Part shown: in pieces, positions 50,873 through 59,404 of the stretch | How positions within the stretch are numbered: the first letter of the stretch is position 1 | How the letters are laid out: each line of letters opens with the position of its first letter | From: JBQTKD01 sp052386455 | GTDB lineage: Bacteria; Actinomycetota; Actinomycetes; Sporichthyales; Sporichthyaceae | NCBI GenBank assembly: GCA_052386455.1 | Contig: JBQTKD010000002.1 | Span: forward strand, 30,631-94,630 | DNA length: 64,000 nucleotides | Direction: 5' to 3' | Notes under the pieces: generated by a model | Told to the model about the DNA's origin: nothing | The model's database searches: none | What the model saw: the letters and a program-made list of their open reading frames with translations, nothing else | Translations under genes and position numbers: made by a program

Positions 50873-51565
50873 CTATCCGGTGAGCCACCAAGCGAGCGCG
50901 GCGGACACCGCCGCGGGCTGTTCGATCGCGGAGAGGTGGCCGCAGTCGGCGATGGCGACGAGGCGCGCGTCGGGAATGGCGTCGACCAACTCCTGCGCAC
51001 GGTCGACGGGCGTGAGCCGGTCCTCCTCCCCCACCAGCACGAGGGTGGGGCAGGAGATCGTCGCCAGGTCCGGGCGCGAGTCCGGACGGTTCGCGATCGC
51101 GGTCAGCTGACGCACGAACGCGTCTGCGCCGACCTCGGCGGCCATCGAATCCACCACCGCCTTCAACGCGGGATCGTGCTCGCGGCTCGCGGCCACCCAC
51201 ATCGGGAACAGGGCGTCGACGATCTCCTGCAGTCCGCCCGCCTTCGCCTGCGCGATCTGGGCGATGCGCTTCTCGGTCTGCTCCGGGGCGTCCGGGCGGG
51301 CGGTGGTGTCGAGCAGCGCGAGCTTGGCGACCCGGTCGGGGGCCTGCCGCAGGATCTCGAAGGACAGGTACCCGCCCATCGACAGCCCGACGAGGTTGAA
51401 CCGCGGCGGTGCGCCGGCGAGCACCGCCTCGGCCAGGCCGGCCATCGAGTCGGCGACGCGGTGGTCGGCCACGTGCACGGGACCGTGGCGCCACAGCGTC
51501 GGGATCTGGTCCGCGAAGAGCCGTGCCGAGCAGGCGAGGCCGGGAACAAGGACGGTCGGGGTCAT
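50873..51565 (-). CDS. Alpha/beta hydrolase
   Basis: 230 residues. LVPGLACSARLF (oxyanion region), GLSMGGY with the nucleophile Ser, GEEDRLTPV with Asp, and CGHLSAIEQP with His form a full triad. This small form resembles esterases and the hydrolases of aromatic degradation. It is convergent with mazF and divergent from the formyl-THF ligase gene. Substrate unknown. Confidence 0.85.
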   Translation of the reverse strand: MTPTVLVPGLACSARLFADQIPTLWRHGPVHVADHRVADSMAGLAEAVLAGAPPRFNLVGLSMGGYLSFEILRQAPDRVAKLALLDTTARPDAPEQTEKRIAQIAQAKAGGLQEIVDALFPMWVAASREHDPALKAVVDSMAAEVGADAFVRQLTAIANRPDSRPDLATISCPTLVLVGEEDRLTPVDRAQELVDAIPDARLVAIADCGHLSAIEQPAAVSAALAWWLTG

Positions 51566-51655
51566 GCGCCGACGGTACTCGCGCGCGCGTCGGGCCTTTC
51601 CAGTGAAAGGATCTAGCCCACACCCCCGAACCGCGCACTGGTGAGGAGACGCAGC

Positions 51656-52246
51656 TTGGTCGACGCCGATCGCCTGGGCATCGAGCCCGACGTCGACGCG
51701 GCCAAGCGAGAGCTGCGAGCAGCCGCCCTGACGCGGCGGGCGGCACGCACCTCCGACGCCTCCCCTGCGATCTGCCAGGTTGCCCTGACCGAGGCGTTGC
51801 CGCCGACGGTCGCGGCCTACGTATCGCTGCCCGGCGAGCCGGGGACCGCGGATCTGCTGGCCGCGCTGATCGAAGCGGGGCACCGCGTGCTGCTGCCGAT
51901 CCTGCGTCCGGACCTGGACCTGGAGTGGGCCGAGCACACCGGCAGCCTGCGCGCCGGTCTGCGCGGCACTCTCGAGCCCGCCGGCCCGTCGCTCGGCGTC
52001 GAGTCGATCGCCGAGGCCGGGGCGATCCTCGTGCCCGGGCTGCTGGCCGGCCGCGACGGGACGCGGCTGGGTCGCGGCGGCGGCTCCTACGACCGGGCGC
52101 TGGCCCGGCGCTCCCCCGGCTCGCTGGTGGCGATGCTGTGCTGGCCCGAGGAGATCGTCGAGACCCTGCCGACGCTCCCCCACGACGCTCGCATCGACGC
52201 CGCGCTCACCCCGGACGGTCTCGTCCGGCTGGGCGGTGCGCCGTGA
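51656..52246 (+). CDS. 5-formyltetrahydrofolate cyclo-ligase
   Basis: 196 residues from a TTG with GAGGAG 8-9 bp upstream; a GTG five codons earlier overlaps the ribosome site itself. Family features: KRELRAAALTRR at the N-terminus, AAYVSLPGEPGT and the C-terminal TRLGRGGGSYDRAL. It converts 5-formyl-THF to 5,10-methenyl-THF with ATP. Its stop overlaps the antiporter start (GTGA). Confidence 0.92.
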   Translation: MVDADRLGIEPDVDAAKRELRAAALTRRAARTSDASPAICQVALTEALPPTVAAYVSLPGEPGTADLLAALIEAGHRVLLPILRPDLDLEWAEHTGSLRAGLRGTLEPAGPSLGVESIAEAGAILVPGLLAGRDGTRLGRGGGSYDRALARRSPGSLVAMLCWPEEIVETLPTLPHDARIDAALTPDGLVRLGGAP

Positions 52247-53775
52247 CCTACGCCGCGGGCGGGACCGCGCTCGACGATCTGAACCTGGCCATGTTCGTCG
52301 GGTCGCTGGTGTTGATCGTCGCTCTCGTCGCGGTACGCCTGGCCGCCAGTACGTCGCTGCCGACCCTGCTGCTGTACCTCGGGCTGGGCGTGCTGCTCGG
52401 CGAAGACGTCGTCGGCATCCAGTTCGACGACCACGAGCTGACCCGGGTGCTGGGCTACGCCGCCCTGGTCATCATCCTGGCCGAGGGCGGCCTGACCACC
52501 TCGTGGCGGCACGTCAAACCGGCCATGCTGCCCGCCGCGGTGCTGGCGACCGTCGGCGTCGGCATCTCCACGGCCGTAACCGGAGTCGCCGCGCACTTCC
52601 TGCTGGATCTGTCCTGGCGCAACGCGTTCCTGCTCGGCGTGATCATCTCGAGCACCGACGCAGCCGCGGTGTTCTCGGTCCTGCGCCTGGTACCGCTGCG
52701 TCACCGAGTGGCCGGGATTCTGGAAGCCGAGTCCGGCTTCAACGACGCACCGGTGGTCATCCTCGTCGTCGTCCTGTCCACCTCCGATCACCTCACGGCG
52801 GGCCATCTCGGCCACGAGTTGCTGCTCATGGGAGTCGAGCTGGTCGGCGGCGCCGCGGTGGGAGTGGCCGTGGGGTTCGCCGGGGCGGCCGCCGTCCGCC
52901 GCATCGCGTTCCCCAACTCCGGTCTCTACCCGATCACCGTGCTGGCGCTGGCGGCCTGCGCCTACGGCGGGGCGTCGCTGCTGCACACCTCCGGCTTCCT
53001 GGCGGTGTACCTCGCGGCGCTGATCCTCGGCAACAGCGGCCTGCCGCACGGCCCGGCGACCCGCGGGTTCGTCGAGGGCCTGGCGTGGCTGTCCCAAATC
53101 GGACTGTTCGTCCTGCTCGGCCTGCTGGTGACGCCCTCGGAGATGGGCGACCAGATTCTCCCCGCGATCGGCGTCGGCTTCGCACTCCTGCTCCTGGGGC
53201 GTCCCCTCTCGGTGGCGCTGACCACCTCGTGGTTCCGCGTGCCCTGGCGAGAACAGGCGTTCCTGTCCTGGGCCGGCCTGCGCGGTGCGGTGCCGATCGT
53301 CTTCGCGACGATTCCGGTGGTGGAGCAGGTCCCCGGCAGCGAGGACCTGTTCGAGATCGTCTTCGTGCTCGCGGTTTTCTACACCCTGGTGCAGGGCACC
53401 ACGCTGCCCTGGATGGCGAAGAAGCTGCAGGTCACCGAGGTCGACGAGATACGCGGGCTGGACCTGGAAGTCGCGCCCCTGGAGCGGATGCACGCCGACG
53501 TGCTCACGATGCGCATCCCCGAGGGCTCGCGACTGCACGGCGTGGAGGTCTTCGAACTTCGGCTGCCGCCGGGCGCAAGCGTCTCGCTGATCGTCCGCGA
53601 CGAGACGACGTTCGTACCCGTGCCCACCACGCGGCTGGCCGTTGGCGACGACCTGCTCGTCGTGTGCCCGACGGCGCTGCGCCGCCAGACCGAGGAACGC
53701 CTACGGGCCGTCGGGGAACACGGACGCCTGGCGGGATGGTTGGGACAGTCGCGAACCAGACGCCGGAGTGCGTGA
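52243..53775 (+). CDS. CPA1-type cation/proton antiporter with TrkA-C domain
   Basis: 510 residues. About twelve membrane helices (up to residue 400) carry the CPA core with IISSTDAAAVFSVL and ESGFNDAPVVI, which holds the acidic ion-binding residue. The C-terminal part (about 430-500) is a cytoplasmic TrkA-C-like domain of the type found in potassium/proton antiporters (LPPGASVSLIVRD, VGDDLLVV). It should exchange K+ or Na+ for protons and respond to pH or nucleotide. GTG start overlaps the previous stop. Confidence 0.9.
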   Translation: MTYAAGGTALDDLNLAMFVGSLVLIVALVAVRLAASTSLPTLLLYLGLGVLLGEDVVGIQFDDHELTRVLGYAALVIILAEGGLTTSWRHVKPAMLPAAVLATVGVGISTAVTGVAAHFLLDLSWRNAFLLGVIISSTDAAAVFSVLRLVPLRHRVAGILEAESGFNDAPVVILVVVLSTSDHLTAGHLGHELLLMGVELVGGAAVGVAVGFAGAAAVRRIAFPNSGLYPITVLALAACAYGGASLLHTSGFLAVYLAALILGNSGLPHGPATRGFVEGLAWLSQIGLFVLLGLLVTPSEMGDQILPAIGVGFALLLLGRPLSVALTTSWFRVPWREQAFLSWAGLRGAVPIVFATIPVVEQVPGSEDLFEIVFVLAVFYTLVQGTTLPWMAKKLQVTEVDEIRGLDLEVAPLERMHADVLTMRIPEGSRLHGVEVFELRLPPGASVSLIVRDETTFVPVPTTRLAVGDDLLVVCPTALRRQTEERLRAVGEHGRLAGWLGQSRTRRRSA

Positions 53776-53862
53776 GTCCTCGATCACGGGCGGTCGAGTG
53801 GACGAACCCCAGCTCAATGCGTCACCATTAGCAGTCGACCGCCGAGAGTGCCAGGAGGATGG

Positions 53863-54153
53863 GTGCCCACCTATCAGTACGCGTGTACTGCCTGCGAGCA
53901 CGAGTTCGAGGCCGTGCAGAAGTTCAGCGACGACGCGCTGACCGAGTGCCCGCAGTGCCAGGGCAAGCTCCGCAAGGTGTTCTCCGCCGTGGGCGTGGTC
54001 TTCAAGGGTTCCGGCTTCTACCGCACGGACAGCCGCGGCAAGAGCGCGTCGGCGGACGCGCCGGCCAAGTCCGAGAGCAAGCCGTCGGAGAAGAAGTCGG
54101 AGAGCACGTCGGAGTCCAAGCCCGCGAAGTCCGGCGGCGAGTCCGCCGCCTAG
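53863..54153 (+). CDS. FmdB-family zinc-ribbon protein
   Basis: 96 residues. The zinc ribbon VPTYQYACTACEHEFE then CPQCQG has two C-x2-C pairs in the FmdB pattern; the rest is a Lys/Ser/Glu-rich disordered tail (about 60-96). Role unclear; FmdB was first seen as a regulator of amidase/formamidase genes. GTG start after AGGAGGATG. It lies 4 bp before the phosphorylase gene and is probably cotranscribed with it. Confidence 0.88.
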   Translation: MPTYQYACTACEHEFEAVQKFSDDALTECPQCQGKLRKVFSAVGVVFKGSGFYRTDSRGKSASADAPAKSESKPSEKKSESTSESKPAKSGGESAA

Positions 54154-54157
54154 CCCC

Positions 54158-54967
54158 GTGGCGCACTCTCTCCCCCGCGCCGACATCGGCGTGATCGGCG
54201 GCTCCGGCTTCTACCGGTTCATCGAGGGCGCGACGCCCGTCGAGATCGACACGCCGTACGGCGAGCCCTCGGACCCGATCGTGGTCGGCGAGGTAGCCGG
54301 GCGCTCCGTGGCGTTCGTGCCGCGGCACGGCGCCGACCACCGCTGGCCGCCGCATCGCATTCCGTACCGGGCGAACCTCTGGGCGCTGCGCGAACTCGGC
54401 GTGAGCCAGGTGCTCGCGCCGTGCGCGGTCGGGTCGTTGCGCCACGACCGGCCGATCGGCGCCCTGGTCGTGCCCGATCAGATCGTGGACCGCACCTCGC
54501 GGCGGGTCTCGACGTTTTTCGACGGCCCGCCCGCGCCGGTGGCGCACGCGAGCTTCGCCGACCCGTACTGCTCGGTGGGCCGGACCGTCGCGTTCACCGC
54601 CGCGCGGAACGCGGGCTGGGACGCGTACCCGGACGGAACGCTGGTGATCATCGAGGGCCCGCGGTTCTCCAGCCGCGCGGAATCCCAGTGGTACGCGGCG
54701 TCCGGGTTCTCCCTCGTCGGGATGACCGGGCAGCCGGAAGCGACCCTCGCTCGAGAGCTCGGGCTCTGCTACACGGGAATTGCCCTGGTCACCGACCTCG
54801 ACGCCGGCATCGAGACCGGCGAGGGAGTGACGATGGAGGAGGTGCTGGAGGTCTTCGCCGCCAACATCCCCCGCCTGCGCGACGTGCTGTTCGACGTGAT
54901 CGCGGGGCTGCCCGCGGAGCGCGGGTGCGGCTGCCCCGGACCGGCAGCCGCGATGCCGCGCAGCTAG
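54158..54967 (+). CDS. mtnP: S-methyl-5'-thioadenosine phosphorylase
   Basis: 269 residues, type II nucleoside phosphorylase fold. It shows IGVIGGSGFY, FVPRHGADHRWPPHRI, VLAPCAVGSL and IIEGPRFSSRAESQW, then the nucleoside-binding LVTDLDAG. It splits MTA from polyamine synthesis into adenine and methylthioribose-1-phosphate. Purine-nucleoside specificity instead of MTA cannot be excluded. GTG start. Confidence 0.87.
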   Translation: MAHSLPRADIGVIGGSGFYRFIEGATPVEIDTPYGEPSDPIVVGEVAGRSVAFVPRHGADHRWPPHRIPYRANLWALRELGVSQVLAPCAVGSLRHDRPIGALVVPDQIVDRTSRRVSTFFDGPPAPVAHASFADPYCSVGRTVAFTAARNAGWDAYPDGTLVIIEGPRFSSRAESQWYAASGFSLVGMTGQPEATLARELGLCYTGIALVTDLDAGIETGEGVTMEEVLEVFAANIPRLRDVLFDVIAGLPAERGCGCPGPAAAMPRS

Positions 54968-55134
54968 GCGGCTTCGGTCGTCTGCTGGCTCTCGGCCGCG
55001 GCCTGCGCCGGAACGGCCGGGGCCGGAGTCAGCACGCGACTGCGGTTGACCAGGTGGCGGTCCTCGATGCGCGCGAGCATGAACACCAGGGCGAGCATCA
55101 CGAACGGCATGGCGAAGGCAACGGCAAGGGACAC
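54964..55134 (-). CDS. 56-residue single-pass membrane protein
   Basis: One hydrophobic helix (VSLAVAFAMPFVMLALVFML, starting at the first residue) is followed by a charged stretch (ARIEDRHLVNRSR) and a Pro/Ala/Gln tail. The GTG lies 2 bp after the stop of the STAS-domain gene, so they share a transcript. Its 3' end overlaps the mtnP 3' end by 4 bp. No family recognised. Confidence 0.6.
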   Translation of the reverse strand: MSLAVAFAMPFVMLALVFMLARIEDRHLVNRSRVLTPAPAVPAQAAAESQQTTEAA

Positions 55135-55136
55135 GA

Positions 55137-55586
55137 CTACACCTCGGGGCGACTGGCGGCAGCGTGCAGAGGGGTGGTGCGACCGGAGATCCGGGTGTCG
55201 GACTCTCCGGAGTGGTGGGCTCGACCGGCGGGAAGAACCGCCCGGCCGCGAGTGCCGCGCAGCGCCAGCTCGACGTCGGCAAACGTCGGGAGGCACACGT
55301 ACAGGCCGGTGATCTCGAGCATCCGGCGGACCATCGGAGCCGGGCCGGCAACGCGGACCCACACCCCCACGGCGGACGAGCGGCGCGCGATGTTCGCCAT
55401 CGCCCGCAGCGCCGTCAGATCGCAGAAGCCGGCCTCGCCGAGATCGATCACGATCCCGGTGGGTCGAGCGCGCAGCACCTCGAGCAGCTCCGCGTGCAGT
55501 GCCGCGACGTTGCCCAGGTCGTAGTCGCCGTGCAGCACCGCTACCGCGACGCCACCGGCCCTACGGACATCCACAACTGCGTCCAC
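55137..55586 (-). CDS. STAS-domain anti-anti-sigma-like protein
   Basis: 149 residues. The STAS fold is clear: VAVAVLHGDYDLGNV, TGIVIDLGEAGFCDLTALRAM and GLYVCLPTFADVE. In SpoIIAA-like proteins the key Ser/Thr sits after D-S/T; here the motif reads FCDLTAL, so Thr could be the phosphorylation site. It may work with a partner-switching kinase outside the window. GTG start with GAGGAG just before it. Confidence 0.8.
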   Translation of the reverse strand: MDAVVDVRRAGGVAVAVLHGDYDLGNVAALHAELLEVLRARPTGIVIDLGEAGFCDLTALRAMANIARRSSAVGVWVRVAGPAPMVRRMLEITGLYVCLPTFADVELALRGTRGRAVLPAGRAHHSGESDTRISGRTTPLHAAASRPEV

Positions 55587-56168
55587 GACTCCTCTTTCTT
55601 CGGCGGGTAGGAGGGGACGATGTGGTCGTAATAGTGGTCTCGCTCTCGGCCGCGAACCAGGGGCTTGCTGTGCAATTTCCTGCCCCTTTGCACGACAATC
55701 CGCGCACCTACGACAAATCGGGCAAATCGGACATCCGCCAGGCCCGTGCAGGTTCGGTATCGGATCGATAACAACGCTCTGACCTGCGGAAAGGTTGGAA
55801 GGAGAAGGATCAAGCATCTGGCGAGGGCCGCGGAACGTTACAGCCGGCGCCTTTCGTCAAGATCATGTTTGACCCGAGCGAAGTGATCGATGTCCGCTTC
55901 TAGATCGCCGGCCCGAATTGATCGCATACTCCGGCCGAGGATGATCCACTCGAGTGATCGCCAGAATTACTCAATGGAATTGCCCGAATGCATTGAGTGA
56001 CATCACGGGAATGCTTCCCCGCCTTGGGCAAAGAGGTCTCAGGCCGGACGCTCGGACGCCCGAGGTGGTGCCCGCGCCGTCAACGACTGTGCCCGCTCGG
56101 CCAAGCGCGCCCGCGCGCGGAGGGTTCAGGCTCGATCCACGCCGCCGCCCCAGGCCGAGGAGTCCGCC
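55587..56168. promoter_or_regulatory. Divergent regulatory region between STAS and molybdoenzyme genes
   Basis: 582 bp without a convincing gene and notably richer in A+T than its surroundings. The stretch 55885-55960 has four GATCG elements (55885, 55903, 55920, 55956), and ACAAATCGGGCAAATCGG near 55710 contains a short direct repeat. GAGGAG lies 7 bp before the molybdoenzyme ATG. It may hold promoters for both genes and operators for unknown regulators. Confidence 0.45.
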
Positions 56169-58313
56169 ATGACCGCCGTCGAGATCGGCATCACCACCGT
56201 GCGCGGGGCCTGCCCCCACGACTGTCCCGACACCTGCGCGATGCTCACGAAGGTCGACGAGACCGGGCGCGCGATCGAGGTGCGCGGCGATCCCGACCAC
56301 CCGTTCACCCGCGGTGGGCTGTGCGTGAAGGTGAACAACTACCTCGACCGCGTCTACGACCCGAACCGGGTGCTGTACCCGATGCGCCGCGTCGGCGCGA
56401 AGGGCGAGGGCAAGTGGGAGCGGATCACGTGGGAGGCCGCACTCGACGAGATCGCGCTGCGCTTCCGATCGATCGTGGACGAGTTCGGGCCCGAGGCGAT
56501 CATGCCGGTGTCCTACCTCGGCACCCAGGGCATCCTGAACGGCCTCAACGTCGGCGACCCGTTCTTCGCCAAGCTCGGCGCGACGATCTCCGAACGCACC
56601 TACTGCGACTCCGGGTCCTGCACCGCGTACGCGATGACGATCGGCGACACCGCGGGCGTCGACCCCGAGAGCCTGGTGAACTCGAAGTTCATCCTGGTGT
56701 GGGCATGCAACATCCTGTCGACGAACCTGCACCTGTGGCCGTTCGTCGTCGAGGCGAAGAAGCGCGGCGCGAAGGTCGTCGTCGTGGACCCGGTGAAGAC
56801 CCGCACGGCGGCGCAGGCCGATCAGCACATCGCGATTCGGCCGGGCACGGACGCCGCGTTGGCGTTGGCGATGTGCCACGTGATCATCGCCGAGGGCCTG
56901 GTCGACCAGGACTACGTCGACAACTACACGGTCGGGTACCCGGAGTTCGTCGAACGCGTGCAGCAGTACACGCCGGAGTGGGCCGAGGCAGAGTGCGGCG
57001 TCGCGGCCGAGGTCATCCGCACCCTGGCGCGGGAGTACGCCGCGGACCAGCCGTCGCTCATCCGGATCGGCGTCGCGGTCGAGCGGCACGCCGGCGGCGG
57101 GCAGACGGTGCGGACGCTCTCGATCCTGCCCGCACTGGTCGGCGCGTGGCGCAAGCCCGGCGGCGGGATCCTGCAGCTGCCCCTGTGGGCGTTCCCGGTG
57201 AACTGGCCGGCGTTCCTGCACCCGGAGTTGCTGACCCCGGGCAAGCGGATCGTGAACCAGTTCCTGCTCGGCGACGCCCTCAGCGGCGGCCTCGGCCTGG
57301 ACCCGCCGCTGAAGTCGCTGTTCGTCTACAACTCCAACCCGGTCGTGGTGTGTCCGGACCAGGAGAAGCTGATCGAGGGACTGAAGCGCGAGGACCTGTT
57401 CGTCGTCGTCAGCGAACAGTTCATGACCGACACCGCCGAGTACGCCGACCTCGTCCTTCCCGCAACCACGCAGCTCGAGCAGGACGACATCATGTTCAGC
57501 TGGGGCCACCTCTACGTGACCTACAACCACCAGGCCATCGAGCCGATGGGCGAGGCGATCCCGAACACCGAGCTGTTCCGGCGCCTCGCGGCGCGCATGG
57601 GGTTCGAGGAGGACTGCTTCAAGCGCAGCGACGCCGACATGATCGCCGAGGCCTTCGACTGGTCCCATCCGCACATGGCGGGCATCACCGTCGAATCGCT
57701 GAAGGAGCAGGGCTGGCAGCGGCTCAACGTGCCCGCGCCCGACGAGTACGCCCCGCACGTCGAGGGCAACTTCCGCACCCCGTCGGGCAAGACGGAGATC
57801 CTCTCCTCGGCAGCGGCCGCCGTCGGCAACTTCGTGGTGCCGCTGTTCCGGCAGGGCTCCAACGACCACCAGCCCGGCGGGGTCGTCGACCCGCTGCCGC
57901 ACTACGTGCCGCCGCGCGAGGGGAAGCACTCCAACCCGCACATGGCCGAGCGCTTCCCGCTGAACCTGCTGACGCCGAAGGCGCACGCGTACCTGAACTC
58001 CTCCTTCGCCAACCACGACTTCCACCGCAAGGCCCAGAAGGAGCCGAACCTGATCATCCATCCCGACGACGCCGCCGCCCGCGGCATCGAGGACGGCCGG
58101 CCGGTGCGGGTGTTCAACGACCGCGGCGACTTCGTCGTGGTGGCGAAGGTGAGCGACACGGTGCTGCCGGGCGTCGTCGTGTCCGCGCTCGGCGGGTGGC
58201 GCAAGCACGCCAAGAGCACCTCGACGCTGGCGGCGGTGAACCCGACGGTGTTCGCCGACCTCGGCAACGCCCCGACGTTCAACGACGTCCTGGTCGAAGT
58301 CGAGATCGCCTGA
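56169..58313 (+). CDS. Molybdopterin (bis-MGD) oxidoreductase, DMSO-reductase family
   Basis: 714 residues. The N-terminal [4Fe-4S] motif is complete (C15, C19, C23, C52; CPHDCPDTC...LCVK). Molybdopterin-binding regions follow (YCDSGSCTAYAMT near 145, FVYNSNPVVVCPD), and a C-terminal dinucleotide-binding domain (about 590-710). No Tat signal, so it is cytoplasmic. It stands alone without electron-transfer subunits. Relatives include formate dehydrogenase-like and thiosulfate/polysulfide reductase-like enzymes; the substrate cannot be assigned. The Moco genes at 45-47 kb could serve it. Confidence 0.9.
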   Translation: MTAVEIGITTVRGACPHDCPDTCAMLTKVDETGRAIEVRGDPDHPFTRGGLCVKVNNYLDRVYDPNRVLYPMRRVGAKGEGKWERITWEAALDEIALRFRSIVDEFGPEAIMPVSYLGTQGILNGLNVGDPFFAKLGATISERTYCDSGSCTAYAMTIGDTAGVDPESLVNSKFILVWACNILSTNLHLWPFVVEAKKRGAKVVVVDPVKTRTAAQADQHIAIRPGTDAALALAMCHVIIAEGLVDQDYVDNYTVGYPEFVERVQQYTPEWAEAECGVAAEVIRTLAREYAADQPSLIRIGVAVERHAGGGQTVRTLSILPALVGAWRKPGGGILQLPLWAFPVNWPAFLHPELLTPGKRIVNQFLLGDALSGGLGLDPPLKSLFVYNSNPVVVCPDQEKLIEGLKREDLFVVVSEQFMTDTAEYADLVLPATTQLEQDDIMFSWGHLYVTYNHQAIEPMGEAIPNTELFRRLAARMGFEEDCFKRSDADMIAEAFDWSHPHMAGITVESLKEQGWQRLNVPAPDEYAPHVEGNFRTPSGKTEILSSAAAAVGNFVVPLFRQGSNDHQPGGVVDPLPHYVPPREGKHSNPHMAERFPLNLLTPKAHAYLNSSFANHDFHRKAQKEPNLIIHPDDAAARGIEDGRPVRVFNDRGDFVVVAKVSDTVLPGVVVSALGGWRKHAKSTSTLAAVNPTVFADLGNAPTFNDVLVEVEIA

Positions 58314-58384
58314 CGGCCGCCGTCCTCGCAACTGCGAGGCAAGGGTCACCTAAGTCGCCGACGCGGTCGTAGCGTGCCGCCAGG

Positions 58385-59359
58385 ATGACGACGATCACCA
58401 TCGACACGTCGACGGTCGCCGCGCGCGACCGCCTCGACTTCTGGTGCTCCACGGTCTGCGACCAGTTCGTGCAACTCGACGTCCGCCCGGAGGCCGGACC
58501 CGCGATGCACGGGCGGGTCGAGGCGGTGTCCGTCGGCGAGACGAAAGTCCGGCAGATCTCCGCCGGCGCGCACACGTTCGTCCGCACGCCGCACCAGGTG
58601 CGCAGCGCGGACGAGGACTACTTCCACATCGCGCTGTGCCACAGCGGCACCACGCACGTGACCCAGCACGGCCGGGAGACAACGCTGCGGCCGGGCGAGT
58701 TCGTCCTCTACGACAGCGCCGCGCCGTTCGCGTTCGCGATGGAAGAGGACTTCGACTACTCGGTCTGCCTGTTCCCGAAGCGTCTGCTGCCGCTCTCGGC
58801 CAGGGAGTTGGCCGACGCCACGGCAATCCGCTTCGACGGCACCCGCGGACTCGGCGCGATGATCCCGTCGCTGTTCACCGCGCTGCGCAGCCACGAATTC
58901 GACGCCCTGCCGAGCGCGTCGCAGGACGCGATGATGGCGGCGATCGCCGATCTGTACGTGGCGATGGTGCGCAGCCGCGTCGACTCCTCGGCCGCGCCAA
59001 GCCTGCACCTCACGCGTGCCCGGGCCTACGTCGACGAGCACGTCGCCGATCTCGCGTTGGACCCCGCGGCGATCGCGCTCGCGTGCTCGATCTCGGTCAG
59101 CTACCTCCACAAGCTGTTCAGCGCCTCCGGCGAATCGGTCACCGACTACATCCGCGAGCGCCGCCTCCAGAGCTGCTGGACGGACCTGGCCCGGCCGGAC
59201 CTCGCGGGTCTCACGGTCGGCGCCATCGGCCGGCGCTGGGGCCTACCCGACCCGGCCCACCTGAGCCGCGCGTTCAAGGCCCGGTTCGGCGTCTCCCCCA
59301 CCGAACATCGCGCGCGTTCGCTCTCAAGTACTCGTCTCCCGATCACGACAACGAAGTAG
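58385..59359 (+). CDS. AraC-family regulator
   Basis: 324 residues. The N-terminal AraC-binding-like cupin part (about 10-190, RLDFWCSTVCDQFVQ... LRPGEFVLYDS) is of the NphR/FeaR type, and the C-terminal pair of HTH motifs (about 215-310) includes ALACSISVSYLHKLFSASGE and DPAHLSRAFKARFGVSPTEHR. It may control the molybdoenzyme gene 71 bp upstream or the following gene; both lie on the same strand. Confidence 0.9.
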   Translation: MTTITIDTSTVAARDRLDFWCSTVCDQFVQLDVRPEAGPAMHGRVEAVSVGETKVRQISAGAHTFVRTPHQVRSADEDYFHIALCHSGTTHVTQHGRETTLRPGEFVLYDSAAPFAFAMEEDFDYSVCLFPKRLLPLSARELADATAIRFDGTRGLGAMIPSLFTALRSHEFDALPSASQDAMMAAIADLYVAMVRSRVDSSAAPSLHLTRARAYVDEHVADLALDPAAIALACSISVSYLHKLFSASGESVTDYIRERRLQSCWTDLARPDLAGLTVGAIGRRWGLPDPAHLSRAFKARFGVSPTEHRARSLSSTRLPITTTK

Positions 59360-59404
59360 GGCCGCAACCCGGTCCGTCGTGCTGCCACCTGCCTCGGGAG
59401 ATCG

